Counted from the stretch's first letter, positions 1 through 8,748 are shown. The stretch: 64,000 nt of DNA from Raineyella sp044508675 (GCA_044508675.1 JBIQHF010000009.1:52858-116857); one strand, 5' to 3'. Notes: a model not told the origin generated them from the letters alone. Numbers and translations are program-made.

Positions 1-2030
1 GCGGACCCGGGCTTGACCGTGTCGGCGACGCCGATCACACCTGCGAACGTTCCGTCAACGACGGCGTACATCGGGCTCTTGCCCTGGGCTGCCAGGCGGT
101 CAGCACCGGCCGTGTCTACTGAGTCCACGTCGACCCCGACACTGCCGAGCAGTCGATGGTTGCCGACCAGGACCTCGCGACCGTCGACGATGGCGCGAAC
201 GCCCTGGCCGGTGACCGAGTCGAAGGCGGTGGCCTGCGGCAGGTCGATGCCTGCCTCACGGGCGCCGTTGACGATGGCCGTGGCGAGCGGGTGCTCGGAG
301 GATGCCTCCACAGCGGCGACGAGTCCCAACAGTGCGTCGGAAGTGAACCCCGGGGTGGGCAAAACGTCGGTCAGGGCGGGCTTGCCCTCGGTGATCGTGC
401 CGGTCTTGTCGAGCACGACGGTGTCGAGCTTGTGCGCTGTCTCGAGCGCTTCCGCGGAGCGGATCAGAATGCCGTGCTTGGCGCCCTTGCCGGTGCCGAC
501 CGTGATAGACAGCGGCGTGGCCAGGCCGAGCGCGCAGGGGCAGGCGATGATCAGCACTGAGACCGCGGCCACGAGCCCGTAGACGTAAGCGGGCGGCGGT
601 CCCACGATGGACCAGATCGCGAACGCCCAGATCGCGATCGCGATCACCGCCGGGACGAAGTAGCTCGAGACCTTGTCGACGACGCGTTGGATTGGGGCCT
701 TGGAGCCCTGAGCCTCGCGGACCATCGTGATGATCTGGGCCAGCATCGTGTCCGCCCCGACCTTGGTCGCCGTGTAGCGGAACGTACCGGTCTGGTTGAT
801 GGTGGCGCCGATGACCTCGTCGCCCTCGCCCTTGGTGACGGGAATCGACTCACCGGTGACCATCGACTCGTCGACGGTCGAGGACCCGTCGGCGACGACT
901 CCGTCGACCGGGAGCTTCTCCCCGGGACGAACCACGAGCACGTCGCCCAGGACAACATCCTCGACCGGAACCTCGATCTCGGTACCGTCGCGGACGATGC
1001 GCGCGGTATGGGGCTGCAGCCCGATCAACGACCGGATCGCCTCACCGGTGCCTGCCTTCGCACGATTCTCGATCAGGCGGCCGAGCAGGATCAGGGTCAT
1101 GATGACGCCGACGGCCTCGTAGTAGACGTTCTGCGCCTCGACGGGCAGGACATCGGGAATGAACGTCGCGACCAGGCTGTAGCCGTACGCGGCGATTGTG
1201 CCGAGAGTGATGAGGGAGTTCATGTCGGCGGTACGGTGCGAGAGCGCCAGCCAACCGGTCTTGTGGATGGGCCAGCCAGTGTAGAAGAAGACCGGAGTGA
1301 TCAACGCGAACTGCACGTAGGGGATCATCATCCATGCCGGTACCCAGGTGGCCCCGAACAGGTCCTGGGCCATCACGGCGATGAGGACTGGCAGCGTCAG
1401 CACGACACCGACGACGACGCGCCGGGTGAGGTCCTTGACCTCGTTCACCTGCTCCCGCTTTTCAGCATCCTGTTCCGCCAGCAGCTCCGCGTGGAAATCG
1501 TCCGGTTCATCGGCCCGAGCCAGCGGCTCCGTGGGCTCGTGGTGGTGACCCTCGTGGTCATCGCCGCCGTGGCCCCGGTCGTCCTCCGGGCGTTCGAGCA
1601 CGGCGACAGAGCTCGTTGCAGGCACTGACTGGCCGGCTGCGGCTGCATCCGAGGCGGCTTCGACCACCCGGACGTTGCCGTGGATCATGTTCATCCCGCA
1701 GGCGAAGCCGTAATCACCGGCCTCGGTGGGTGTGAACTCCACGGCCGTGACAGTGTCAGCAGGCAGACTCTGGTTGATCCTGAAGTCGGACATGACGACC
1801 TTGGAGGTGCAGTCACCCGCTTCCTGCCTGTCGAACAGCAGACGTACGGGCACGCCCGCCTGGACCTCGATGTGATCCGGGCTGTAACCGCCCTTGACGG
1901 TCACCTTCACTTCCTGGACGCCATCGCTGATCGCAGCGCGACGCGACTTCTTCGGACCGAAGAAGAACCAGGCGAGCAGCAGGGTGACAACTGCCGCTCC
2001 GACCAGTACCAGCCAATCCTGGATACCCAT
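1..2030 (-). CDS. Copper-type P-type ATPase with N-terminal cupredoxin domain (partial, runs off left edge)
   Basis: 676 residues are visible; the C-terminus lies beyond base 1. In order: one N-terminal membrane segment (about 6-24), a cupredoxin-like domain (about 38-123) with candidate copper ligands C74, C111, M113, M115 and H117, a His-rich linker (about 151-165, HGGDDHEGHHHE), then a P1B ATPase core. The core shows TGES (392-395, actuator), CPC (497-499, transmembrane metal site), DKTGT with phosphorylated D541, and SEHP near 578. The distal GDG hinge is not in the window. No CxxC heavy-metal domain is seen, so the cupredoxin and His-rich parts probably replace it. CPC points to Cu(+) or Ag(+) efflux across the plasma membrane. 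ATG 2030 follows AGGAGG. A CsoR-like operator lies about 25 bp upstream. The family is firm; the metal is inferred. Confidence 0.88.
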   Translation of the reverse strand, partial: MGIQDWLVLVGAAVVTLLLAWFFFGPKKSRRAAISDGVQEVKVTVKGGYSPDHIEVQAGVPVRLLFDRQEAGDCTSKVVMSDFRINQSLPADTVTAVEFTPTEAGDYGFACGMNMIHGNVRVVEAASDAAAAGQSVPATSSVAVLERPEDDRGHGGDDHEGHHHEPTEPLARADEPDDFHAELLAEQDAEKREQVNEVKDLTRRVVVGVVLTLPVLIAVMAQDLFGATWVPAWMMIPYVQFALITPVFFYTGWPIHKTGWLALSHRTADMNSLITLGTIAAYGYSLVATFIPDVLPVEAQNVYYEAVGVIMTLILLGRLIENRAKAGTGEAIRSLIGLQPHTARIVRDGTEIEVPVEDVVLGDVLVVRPGEKLPVDGVVADGSSTVDESMVTGESIPVTKGEGDEVIGATINQTGTFRYTATKVGADTMLAQIITMVREAQGSKAPIQRVVDKVSSYFVPAVIAIAIWAFAIWSIVGPPPAYVYGLVAAVSVLIIACPCALGLATPLSITVGTGKGAKHGILIRSAEALETAHKLDTVVLDKTGTITEGKPALTDVLPTPGFTSDALLGLVAAVEASSEHPLATAIVNGAREAGIDLPQATAFDSVTGQGVRAIVDGREVLVGNHRLLGSVGVDVDSVDTAGADRLAAQGKSPMYAVVDGTFAGVIGVADTVKPGS

Positions 2031-2054
2031 GGTGTCGATCCTCCTATGCTTGAG

Positions 2055-2071
2055 ATACCCCCTGGGGGTAT
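2055..2071. promoter_or_regulatory. CsoR-like copper operator
   Basis: A perfect palindrome with a one-base centre, ATACCCCC-T-GGGGGTAT, 24 bp upstream of the P-type ATPase start. C-rich then G-rich dyads of this kind are typical CsoR/RcnR-family sites. No csoR gene is in the window, so the regulator is inferred. Confidence 0.7.
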
Positions 2072-2217
2072 GTATGTCCCAACATAGGTGGGCTGGATAC
2101 ACATGAGTTTGCCGGACGGTCAAGAGTTGGTGAAGATGACCGTCAAGGGTCTCCAATCCTCGGGATCGGCATGCTCGGGCCGCGGGCGCGACACCGAGGC
2201 CGCCTGGGCCAACGGGC

Positions 2218-3201
2218 TCAGCGCCCGGAGCGCTCCCAGCGGGCGTAGTCCATCGCCCAGTAGGTCAGGATGATGTCGGCACCGCCGCGACGGATCGAGG
2301 TGAGCAGCTCGCGCACCATCCGCTCCCGGTCGATCCAGCCGCGCTCGGCGGCGGCCTCGACCATCGCGTACTCACCGGAGACGTTGTAGGCAGCGACCGG
2401 GACGTTGACCGCGTCCCGCACCTGGCGCAGCACGTCGAGGTAGGACAGGGCGGGCTTGACCATCACGATGTCGGCGCCCTCGGCCAGGTCGAGCTCCACC
2501 TCGACCAGTGCCTCGCGGGCGTTCGCCGGGTCCTGCTGGTAGGTCTTGCGGTCGCCCTGCAACGACGAGTCGACGGCCTCCCGGAACGGCCCGTAGAACG
2601 CGGACGCGTACTTCGCCGCGTACGCCATGACCACCGTGTCCTGGTGGCCGGCCGCGTCCAGGGCCGTACGGATCGCACCGACCTGGCCGTCCATCATCCC
2701 CGACGGGGCGACGACGTGCGCGCCCCGATCGGCGTGCATCACCGCCATCCGGGCGTAGAGCTCGACAGTCGGGTCGTTGTCCACCCGACCGTCCGGCGCA
2801 AGCACCCCGCAGTGTCCGTGGTCGGTGAACTCGTCCAGGCAGACGTCGGTCATCACCAGCAGGTCGTCGCCGACCGCCTCCTTGACCGCAGCGGTCGCCA
2901 CGTTGAGGATGCCGTCCTCGGCGACCGCGCCGGAACCGGTGGCGTCCTTGCTGGCCGGGACACCGAACAGCATGATCCCGGCCAAGCCGAGCTCGGCACA
3001 CTCCTCGGCGACCCGGCGGATGCCGTCCAGGTCGTGCTGCGACTGGCCCGGCAGCGAGCCGATCGGCCGCGATCCCGCCAGCCCCTCGGCGACGAACGCG
3101 GGGTAGATCAGCTTGCTGGCCTCGACCGAGGTCTCCGACACCATGGCCCGCATCGCGGGGGTGGTGCGCAGCCTCCGGGGTCGGTACAGGGGGTGGGTCA
3201 C
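2218..3201 (-). CDS. hemB: Delta-aminolevulinic acid dehydratase (porphobilinogen synthase)
   Basis: 327 residues, normal for HemB. It condenses two 5-aminolevulinate molecules to porphobilinogen, the second committed step of tetrapyrrole synthesis, in the cytoplasm. Both Schiff-base lysines are visible, in AYAAKYASAFYGPFR and in VMVKPALSYLD. The metal loop reads DVCLDEFTDHGHCG: it keeps two of the three cysteines of zinc-type enzymes and has Asp at the middle position, so the metal is not certain. The GTG start overlaps the stop of the fused hemD gene by 4 nt (GTGA), so translation is probably coupled. It is the last gene of the rex-hemA-hemC-hemD-hemB operon. No clear terminator follows. 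Confidence 0.96.
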   Translation of the reverse strand: MTHPLYRPRRLRTTPAMRAMVSETSVEASKLIYPAFVAEGLAGSRPIGSLPGQSQHDLDGIRRVAEECAELGLAGIMLFGVPASKDATGSGAVAEDGILNVATAAVKEAVGDDLLVMTDVCLDEFTDHGHCGVLAPDGRVDNDPTVELYARMAVMHADRGAHVVAPSGMMDGQVGAIRTALDAAGHQDTVVMAYAAKYASAFYGPFREAVDSSLQGDRKTYQQDPANAREALVEVELDLAEGADIVMVKPALSYLDVLRQVRDAVNVPVAAYNVSGEYAMVEAAAERGWIDRERMVRELLTSIRRGGADIILTYWAMDYARWERSGR

Positions 3202-4925
3202 GACGAACGCCTCCGTCCGCGAGCTCCGCGGCGAGTCTCGGATGGTTTGGGCACCGGCTGCCCCTTGCTCAGGTAGCCGTCCCGACGATCGGCGGCGAAC
3301 TCGGCCAGCGCATCGGCCAGTTCGACCGCCGATGCGTGCTTGGCGATGGCGTCGACGCGCAGGCCGTGCTCCCGGCAGGTCTTAGCGGTCTGCTGGCCGA
3401 TCGCGGCGATCACCGTGCAGGCGTGCGGCTTGCCGGCGATCCCAACCAGGTTGCGGACCGTCGAGGACGAGGTGAACACCACGGCATCGAACTGGCCGGT
3501 CTTGATCGCCTCGCGCACCGGTGCCGGCGGCGGGGAGGCCCGTACGGTCCGGTAGGCGGTGACGTCCTCGACTTCCCAGCCCAGCTCGGTCAGCCCGGCC
3601 TTGAGCGTCTCGGTCGCGATGTCGGCCCGCGGCAGGAACACCCGGTTGATCGGGTCGAGCTTGTCGTCGTACGGCGGGAACTCCGCCGCCAGACCACGCG
3701 CGGAATGCTCGCCGACCGGGACCAGCTCCGGCTCGATCCCCCAGTCACGCAGCGCGTTCGCCGTGGTGTGGCCCACCGCCGCGACCTTGAGACCGGAAAA
3801 GGCCCGGGCGTCGAGCCCGTACTGCTCGAAGCGCTCCCGGACCGCCTTGAGCGCGTTGACCGAGGTGAAGCACACCCACTCGTAGCGGCCCTCGACCAAT
3901 CCGCGGATCGCCCGGTCCATCTGCTGGGGGCTCCGCGGGGGCTCGACCGAGATGGTCGGCACCTCCTCGGAGTGCGCCCCGTACGTCCGCAGTCGGGTGG
4001 TCAGCGGGCCGGCCTGGTCCTTGGTCCGGGGCACCAGGACCCGCCAGCCGAACAGCGGCTTGGACTCGTACCAGGTCAGGTCGTCACGCTGCTCGACCGC
4101 CGGCCCGATCATCACGTGCACCAGCGCATGGTCCGGCAGTCCGGCCGCATGCACCGACTCGGCGAGCTGCACCAGCGTGGTGAGCACCGTGGTCTGAGCG
4201 GTGGAACCACCACCGAGCACGGCGAGCGCGGCCTCCGAGGACGGGCGACCCGACGCCATGGCCGCCTCGGCGATGTCGGCGACGACGTCGACCCGGGTGT
4301 TCACGACCAGCGTGCCGGTCGGCGCCCACTGGGCCGACTGTGCCTTGGTGAAGGTCCCGTCGGTCGCGGAGACGAAGTGGATGCCATCGGCGTTGTTCAG
4401 GGAGATCCCGGCGTACTCGGGGACCGCGGTCAGCGAGGAGACGCCGGGGACGATCTCGAAGTCGATGCCGCCCTTGACGCACACCGCCGCCTCATCGGCG
4501 ACGTTGCCGTCCATGAACGGGTCGCCCTTCACCAGGCGCACCACGCGTTGGCCGCGGTTGGCGAGCCTGAGCACCTCCTTGGCGCGGTTCGACGGGCTGA
4601 GCGGCTTGCCGTCCTCGCGCGAGGCCAGCACCACCGGGGACACGTGCTCCTTGAGCCGGACCAGCGGGTGCTCCAACATCGGCGAGATGTCCGGGCTGTC
4701 CAGGATCACCGCATCGGCGTCGGCCAGGCTCTGCACCGCCATCAGGGTGAGCAGTTCGGGGTCCCCCGGCCCTGCGCCGACGAAGATCACCCTGCCCCTG
4801 CCCGGCTCATCGGCAGGGGGTAGCGTGGCGCTGGCGGGCACGCCCTTGGCCGCCACGCTCTGGGTCCCGGCGGCATCGTCGCTGGGCAGGTCGTGCTGGT
4901 CGTTGGAGGCCGGAATCGTCGTCAC
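3198..4925 (-). CDS. hemD: Fused uroporphyrinogen-III C-methyltransferase / uroporphyrinogen-III synthase
   Basis: 575 residues, two enzymes in one chain. After a variable 44-residue N-terminus comes a SUMT (CobA/CysG-type) domain at about 45-285, with the SAM-binding VGAGPGDPELLT (49-60) and FEIVPGVSS. A HemD domain follows at about 288-545. HemD cyclises hydroxymethylbilane to uroporphyrinogen III; SUMT methylates that product twice to precorrin-2, for siroheme or cobalamin. The usual RLKGGDPFxxGRGxEE stretch reads RLVKGDPFMDGNVADEAA, a divergent form, so SUMT activity is less certain than HemD activity. This fusion is common in Actinobacteria. GTG start 61 bp after hemC; its 3' end overlaps hemB. 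Confidence 0.93.
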   Translation of the reverse strand: MTTIPASNDQHDLPSDDAAGTQSVAAKGVPASATLPPADEPGRGRVIFVGAGPGDPELLTLMAVQSLADADAVILDSPDISPMLEHPLVRLKEHVSPVVLASREDGKPLSPSNRAKEVLRLANRGQRVVRLVKGDPFMDGNVADEAAVCVKGGIDFEIVPGVSSLTAVPEYAGISLNNADGIHFVSATDGTFTKAQSAQWAPTGTLVVNTRVDVVADIAEAAMASGRPSSEAALAVLGGGSTAQTTVLTTLVQLAESVHAAGLPDHALVHVMIGPAVEQRDDLTWYESKPLFGWRVLVPRTKDQAGPLTTRLRTYGAHSEEVPTISVEPPRSPQQMDRAIRGLVEGRYEWVCFTSVNALKAVRERFEQYGLDARAFSGLKVAAVGHTTANALRDWGIEPELVPVGEHSARGLAAEFPPYDDKLDPINRVFLPRADIATETLKAGLTELGWEVEDVTAYRTVRASPPPAPVREAIKTGQFDAVVFTSSSTVRNLVGIAGKPHACTVIAAIGQQTAKTCREHGLRVDAIAKHASAVELADALAEFAADRRDGYLSKGQPVPKPSETRRGARGRRRSS

Positions 4926-4986
4926 TACGCTCTCTCGTTCTCATCCCTGCGTCGGTGCCCGGGTCCGTCCCCAGCGGGACGAGGTC

Positions 4987-6012
4987 TCAGGGGTCGGTGC
5001 GGTCGGCTGGCAGCCGGAGCAGCATGTCGCCGGCCAGCCCGTCCCCCAGCGCGGCAGCACGGGCCACCGCAGCCTCCGGGGACTCGCCGTCCGGCGTCGG
5101 AGCGCTCCCTTCCACCGAAACCAGCGGGGTGGCCGCATCGCTCGAGGAAGTGCTAGTTATCATTTGCCCCGCAACCGCCCTCAGAGTCAAGTCGAGGCCG
5201 TCGTTTGCCACGGCATGGACCCCCACCGGGGCCAGGCAGCCGGCCTCCATCGTGTTCAGGAAACGGCGCTCGGCGGTCACCTCCAAGCGGGTCGGCAGGT
5301 CGTCGAGCGCAGCCATCAACGCCTTGAGCCGGTCCGGCGCCTGTTCCGAGATCTCGACCGCCAGGGCGGCCTGTCCGGCCGCGGGAAGCACCACGTCGAG
5401 CGCGATCGGCTCCGCGATCAGCCCCGCGACCGTCGTACGGCCATCCGACTCGGCCAGCATCCCGAGCCGCCGCAGCCCGGCCGCGGCCAACACGACCCCA
5501 TCGAGCTCGCCGGTCCGGACCATGTCGACGCGGGTCCCAACGTTGCCCCGGATCGGCACCAACTCCACCTGCATCCCGCGAGCGGCGAACAGCGAGGTGA
5601 GCTGGACCACCCGCCGGGGGGAGCCGGTCCCGATCCGCATCCCCGAGACCACGGACTCCAGCGACAGGCCGACCAGCACGTCACGCGGGTCCTCGCGGAC
5701 CGGGATGGCGGCGATGACCAGTCCGGGCGCGGGGTCGACCGGAAGGTCCTTCAGCGAGTGAACGGCGATGTCGGCCGCCCCGGTCCGCAGTTGGTCGCGT
5801 ACGGCGGTGGCGAAGATCCCCGTCCCGCCGATCTGGGTCAGGTGCCGACGATCGGTGTCGCCGACGGTCACGATGCCGACCTGCTCGGTGGTCGCGCCGA
5901 ACTCCTCGAGTCGCGCGGCGACCCACTCGGCCTGGGTCCGGGCCAACGCCGACCGGCGGGCACCGACCCGGACGTGCAGCCCGGCACCGACAGAGGAGTC
6001 CGCGGCGGTCAT
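4987..6012 (-). CDS. hemC: Hydroxymethylbilane synthase (porphobilinogen deaminase)
   Basis: 341 residues. It polymerises four porphobilinogens into hydroxymethylbilane using a covalently bound dipyrromethane cofactor. The cofactor-carrying cysteine is in MEAGCLAPVGVHA near residue 260. The N-terminal VGARRSALARTQAEWV is the family signature, and the nucleic-type loop SLKDLPVDPAPG is also present. The ATG start overlaps the hemA stop by 4 nt (ATGA). The C-terminal domain carries a Ser/Thr- and Pro-rich insertion (ITSTSSSDAATPLVSVEG region), a lineage-specific feature that should not affect the active site. Confidence 0.96.
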   Translation of the reverse strand: MTAADSSVGAGLHVRVGARRSALARTQAEWVAARLEEFGATTEQVGIVTVGDTDRRHLTQIGGTGIFATAVRDQLRTGAADIAVHSLKDLPVDPAPGLVIAAIPVREDPRDVLVGLSLESVVSGMRIGTGSPRRVVQLTSLFAARGMQVELVPIRGNVGTRVDMVRTGELDGVVLAAAGLRRLGMLAESDGRTTVAGLIAEPIALDVVLPAAGQAALAVEISEQAPDRLKALMAALDDLPTRLEVTAERRFLNTMEAGCLAPVGVHAVANDGLDLTLRAVAGQMITSTSSSDAATPLVSVEGSAPTPDGESPEAAVARAAALGDGLAGDMLLRLPADRTDP

Positions 6013-7367
6013 GCGGTGGCCCCGGCTCCGGTCGAGACCGATCCCGCCGCCGAGATGGCCCCACGGGAGGCGGGAGCGGGGTCGCCGACCGGCGCGGTGC
6101 CGTCGGTCGGGGTCGTGGTGACCGCGAGCAGATGGTCCGGATCGAGGGCGAAGAGGTCGCGCAGCGCGGCCGCGTAGTCGACCTCCTGCTCGCTGCGCGC
6201 GTACTTCTGCACCCGCACGGTCGGCTGGTGCAGAAGCTTGTCGACCACCCGGCGGACGGTCTTGCTGACCTCGGCCCGCTCGACCTCAGTGAGCTCGGGG
6301 GTCAGCCCTTCCAGCCGCTCGAGCTCGGACTGGACGACGTCGCGGGCCATCGCCCGCAGGGCGACGACGGTGGGCTTGACCCCGGCGGCACGGCGGCGGG
6401 CGAGGAAGTCCTTGGTCTCCTCACTGACCAGGCGCTGTGCCTCGCGCAGCTGGTCGGCCGTCGAGTGGTCGGTGTCGCGCTCCATCAACAGGGCGATGTT
6501 GATCAGGGGGGCGTACTTGGCCGCGTCCTTCTCGACGTCGGCCGGCATCGCCAGGTCGATCACCGCCGACAGGGCGGCGTCCCTGACCTGCGCGGCGGAG
6601 ACCACGGTGCCGCGCGCGCCGGTGCAGGTGACCAGGATGTCCGCCTCGGCCAGGGCGGCGTCGAGTTCGCCCATCGGGCAGGCGACGCCGCTGACGGCCC
6701 GGGCCAGGTGCTCGGCCTTGTCATGGGTGCGATTGACCAGGACCAGGTCGACGCCCTCGGCCGCCAGAGTGTGCGCCGACAGCGCGGCCATCGAGCCGGC
6801 CCCGACGATCACGACCCGGGAACCGGCCAGCTGGATGCCCTGCTGGTACAACTCGTCCAGCGCGGCGGTCATCAACGACTGTCCGGCCGCACCGACCTCG
6901 GTGTCTGACTGGACCCGCTTGCCGACGCGCAGGCCCTGCTGGAACAGGTTGTTGAGGTGCGGGCCGATGGCGCCGTTGTCCTGGGCTCGGGTCAGGGCCG
7001 TCTTCACCTGGCCGATGATCTGGTTCTCCCCCACCACCATGGAGTCCAGCCCCGAGGTGACGTTGAACAGGTGGCTGATCGCGGCCTCGTCGTAGAAGAC
7101 CGAGCAGTGCTGCTGCAGGGTGGCCGAGGACAGGCCGGTCGCCTCGGCGACACGGCTGGTGATGTCGTCCAGGCTGTTGTGGAACCTGGAGACGTTCGCG
7201 TAGACCTCGGTCCGATTGCAGGTCGACAGGACGATGGCCTCGTCGATGTGCTCACCACCGGTGAGCCCCTCCTCCAGCCTCGCCGCGGTGTCCGCGTCCA
7301 TCGAGGCCCGACTGAGGAGGTCGACCGGTGCCGTCTTGTGGGACACGCTCAGAACCAGGATGCTCAC
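6009..7367 (-). CDS. hemA: Glutamyl-tRNA reductase
   Basis: 452 residues. It reduces glutamyl-tRNA(Glu) to glutamate-1-semialdehyde with NADPH, the regulated entry into C5 tetrapyrrole synthesis. The catalytic cysteine is in LSTCNRTEVYA near residue 50. The VGENQIIGQVKTAL motif is near 117, a Rossmann segment VVIVGAGSMAALSAHTLA begins near 184, and the helical dimerisation tail is present. The GTG start overlaps the rex stop by 4 nt (GTGA), tying entry into heme synthesis to the NADH/NAD+ sensor. The partner aminomutase gene hemL is not in the window. Confidence 0.96.
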   Translation of the reverse strand: MSILVLSVSHKTAPVDLLSRASMDADTAARLEEGLTGGEHIDEAIVLSTCNRTEVYANVSRFHNSLDDITSRVAEATGLSSATLQQHCSVFYDEAAISHLFNVTSGLDSMVVGENQIIGQVKTALTRAQDNGAIGPHLNNLFQQGLRVGKRVQSDTEVGAAGQSLMTAALDELYQQGIQLAGSRVVIVGAGSMAALSAHTLAAEGVDLVLVNRTHDKAEHLARAVSGVACPMGELDAALAEADILVTCTGARGTVVSAAQVRDAALSAVIDLAMPADVEKDAAKYAPLINIALLMERDTDHSTADQLREAQRLVSEETKDFLARRRAAGVKPTVVALRAMARDVVQSELERLEGLTPELTEVERAEVSKTVRRVVDKLLHQPTVRVQKYARSEQEVDYAAALRDLFALDPDHLLAVTTTPTDGTAPVGDPAPASRGAISAAGSVSTGAGATA

Positions 7368-8107
7368 ACCGAAACCTTCTTGTCGTCCGACGGTCCCTGG
7401 CCGGACTCGCCGTCCGTCTCCGGCAACGGTGCCGAAGTGTCAGGGTGTTGCTGGTAGTACGCCAGGATCTGGAGCTCGCGGCCGAGGTCGACGCCGCGCA
7501 GGCGTACGCCCTCGGGGGCATGGACCCCATCGGAGGCGAAATTCAGGATGCTGTCCACCCCGGCGGCTGCCAGGCGGTCAACCGTGTCCTGGGCGGCCCG
7601 GACAGGCACGCACAACAGGGCCAGCGTGGCCCCGGTCTCGGCGACGACCTCGTCGAGCTCGTCGATGGATCGTACGACCATCGTGGTCGGGCCGATCGCC
7701 GTGGCCACCCGCATCCGTCGCCCGACCAGGGCAGGGGCACTGTCGATCAGGGCGGCAATCCGGAAGCCTCGCTCGGCGTAGCCGGTGTAGGCCGCCATCG
7801 CCGACCCGAGCTGGCCCAGCCCGATGATCAGGAACGGCCGGGTGGCGGGCCCGATCAGGTGGCTGGAGATGAGGTCGATCAGGCGACCCACGTCATAGCC
7901 GACGCCACGGGTGCCGACCGATCCGAGGTAGGACAGGTCCTTGCGGAGCTGTGCGGGGTTCACCCCGGCCGCTTCGGCCAACTGCTGCGAGGACACGGTG
8001 GACCGCCCGCGAACATCACGCAGGACCTGCCAGTAACGAGGCAGGCGAACGATGGTTGCCTCCGGAATCCCGCCGGAACCCGCCGGCTGGGCCGCACCTT
8101 CGGACAC
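7364..8107 (-). CDS. rex: Redox-sensing transcriptional repressor Rex
   Basis: 247 residues. Rex is a dimeric repressor that leaves DNA when NADH/NAD+ rises. An N-terminal winged helix (about 15-85, with IPEATIVRLPRYWQVL and SSQQLAEAAGVNPAQLRKDL) precedes a Rossmann NAD(H)-binding domain with IGLGQLGSAMAAY near 125. The start is GTG with AGGAGG about 5 nt upstream. It heads the hem operon, as in Streptomyces, where Rex represses the operon it begins. I saw no convincing TTGTGAA-type Rex box in 8108-8226, so autoregulation is inferred from family knowledge only. Confidence 0.95.
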   Translation of the reverse strand: MSEGAAQPAGSGGIPEATIVRLPRYWQVLRDVRGRSTVSSQQLAEAAGVNPAQLRKDLSYLGSVGTRGVGYDVGRLIDLISSHLIGPATRPFLIIGLGQLGSAMAAYTGYAERGFRIAALIDSAPALVGRRMRVATAIGPTTMVVRSIDELDEVVAETGATLALLCVPVRAAQDTVDRLAAAGVDSILNFASDGVHAPEGVRLRGVDLGRELQILAYYQQHPDTSAPLPETDGESGQGPSDDKKVSV

Positions 8108-8226
8108 GCCCCTCCTGCCACTGACGGTTGATCCTGCGCACCAACTTTAAGACGCATACTCCGCGTTTCCAACCCGGCGGACCGCTCCGGGAAACAGCGA
8201 CGACCGGTCGCCGACCCAAGGCAACG

Positions 8227-8562
8227 TCAACCGTCGGAAGGACCACCGCGTCGCAACGCGGCGTCCAGAGCCAACGGGTCGAGGCGCCAGGTGGCGAACT
8301 CGACGCCGTCGACGAACACCACCGGCACCAGGTCGCCGTAGCGGGAGACCAAAGCGGCATCCTCGTCGACGTCACGTACGACGTACGCCTCGCCCCGGGC
8401 AGCACAGACCTGCTCGACCTGGCCCACCACGTCCTCGCACAGGTGGCAGCCCACCCTGCTGAGGACGACGACGCGGGGCGAGTCCTCGGGGTCGCGGGGC
8501 GAGTCCTCGGGGTCACCCGGGGTGCGTCGTGCACCCCACCGCGGGATCCATGAGAAGGACAC
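8227..8562 (-). CDS. Glutaredoxin-like protein (thioredoxin fold, CHLC motif)
   Basis: About 111 residues from the GTG chosen here. The core starts VVVLSRVGCHLCEDVVGQV, with a CxxC redox pair (CHLC), and later has GDLVPVVFVDGVEF with the cis-Pro of thioredoxin folds, matching small glutaredoxin family proteins (DUF836 type). The start is uncertain. An upstream in-frame GTG at 8619 lies between two strong hairpins and is unlikely, and no good ribosome site precedes 8562. The N-terminal stretch holds an exact 21-bp tandem duplication (8473-8514) encoding repeated PEDSPRD. It probably serves as a small dithiol reductant; the substrate is unknown. Confidence 0.75.
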   Translation of the reverse strand: MSFSWIPRWGARRTPGDPEDSPRDPEDSPRVVVLSRVGCHLCEDVVGQVEQVCAARGEAYVVRDVDEDAALVSRYGDLVPVVFVDGVEFATWRLDPLALDAALRRGGPSDG

Positions 8563-8593
8563 GAGTGAGAAAGAGACTGACTGTGGCGATCGA

Positions 8594-8641
8594 CCCGGGC
8601 CGGCGCCCGGGCCGATCACGTCACCGGCCCCGCAGGGGGCC
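8594..8641 (-). terminator. Tandem GC hairpins after bS22
   Basis: Two hairpins downstream of the bS22 stop: GGCCCC-GCAG-GGGGCC at 8626-8641 and CCCGGGC-CGGC-GCCCGGG at 8594-8611. Neither has a U tract. They probably end or attenuate bS22 transcription before the glutaredoxin-like gene. Confidence 0.5.
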
Positions 8642-8646
8642 GAGCG

Positions 8647-8748
8647 TCACTTGCCGGCGCGACGACGCTGGATGCGCGTCTTCTTGAGCAGCTTGCGGTG
8701 CTTCTTCTTCGCCATGCGCTTGCGACGCTTCTTGATGACAGAACCCAC
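8647..8748 (-). CDS. Small ribosomal subunit protein bS22 (AURKAIP1/COX24 family)
   Basis: A 33-residue, extremely basic protein beginning MGSVIKKRRKRMAKKK and ending RIQRRRAGK. It is nearly identical to the tiny actinobacterial bS22 found in mycobacterial 30S subunits near the decoding region, and to the AURKAIP1/COX24 domain. GTG start with AGAGG about 7 nt upstream; TGA at 8647-8649. Almost every residue is Lys or Arg, as expected for an rRNA-binding peptide. Many annotations miss it because of its size. Tandem hairpins follow the stop. Confidence 0.93.
   Translation of the reverse strand: MGSVIKKRRKRMAKKKHRKLLKKTRIQRRRAGK

Noticed and set aside
2088..2273. A 61-codon plus-strand open frame between the P-type ATPase and hemB.
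   Set aside because: No ribosome site of note, Ser/Gly/Arg composition, and its end overlaps hemB; no support as a gene.
4201..6177. A 658-codon plus-strand open frame opposite hemD and hemC.
   Set aside because: Arg/Pro/Gly-rich translation with no domain; it is the mirror of well-identified hem genes in very GC-rich DNA.
8108..8226. A Rex operator upstream of rex.
   Set aside because: No TTGTGAA/TTCACAA-type dyad could be found by eye.
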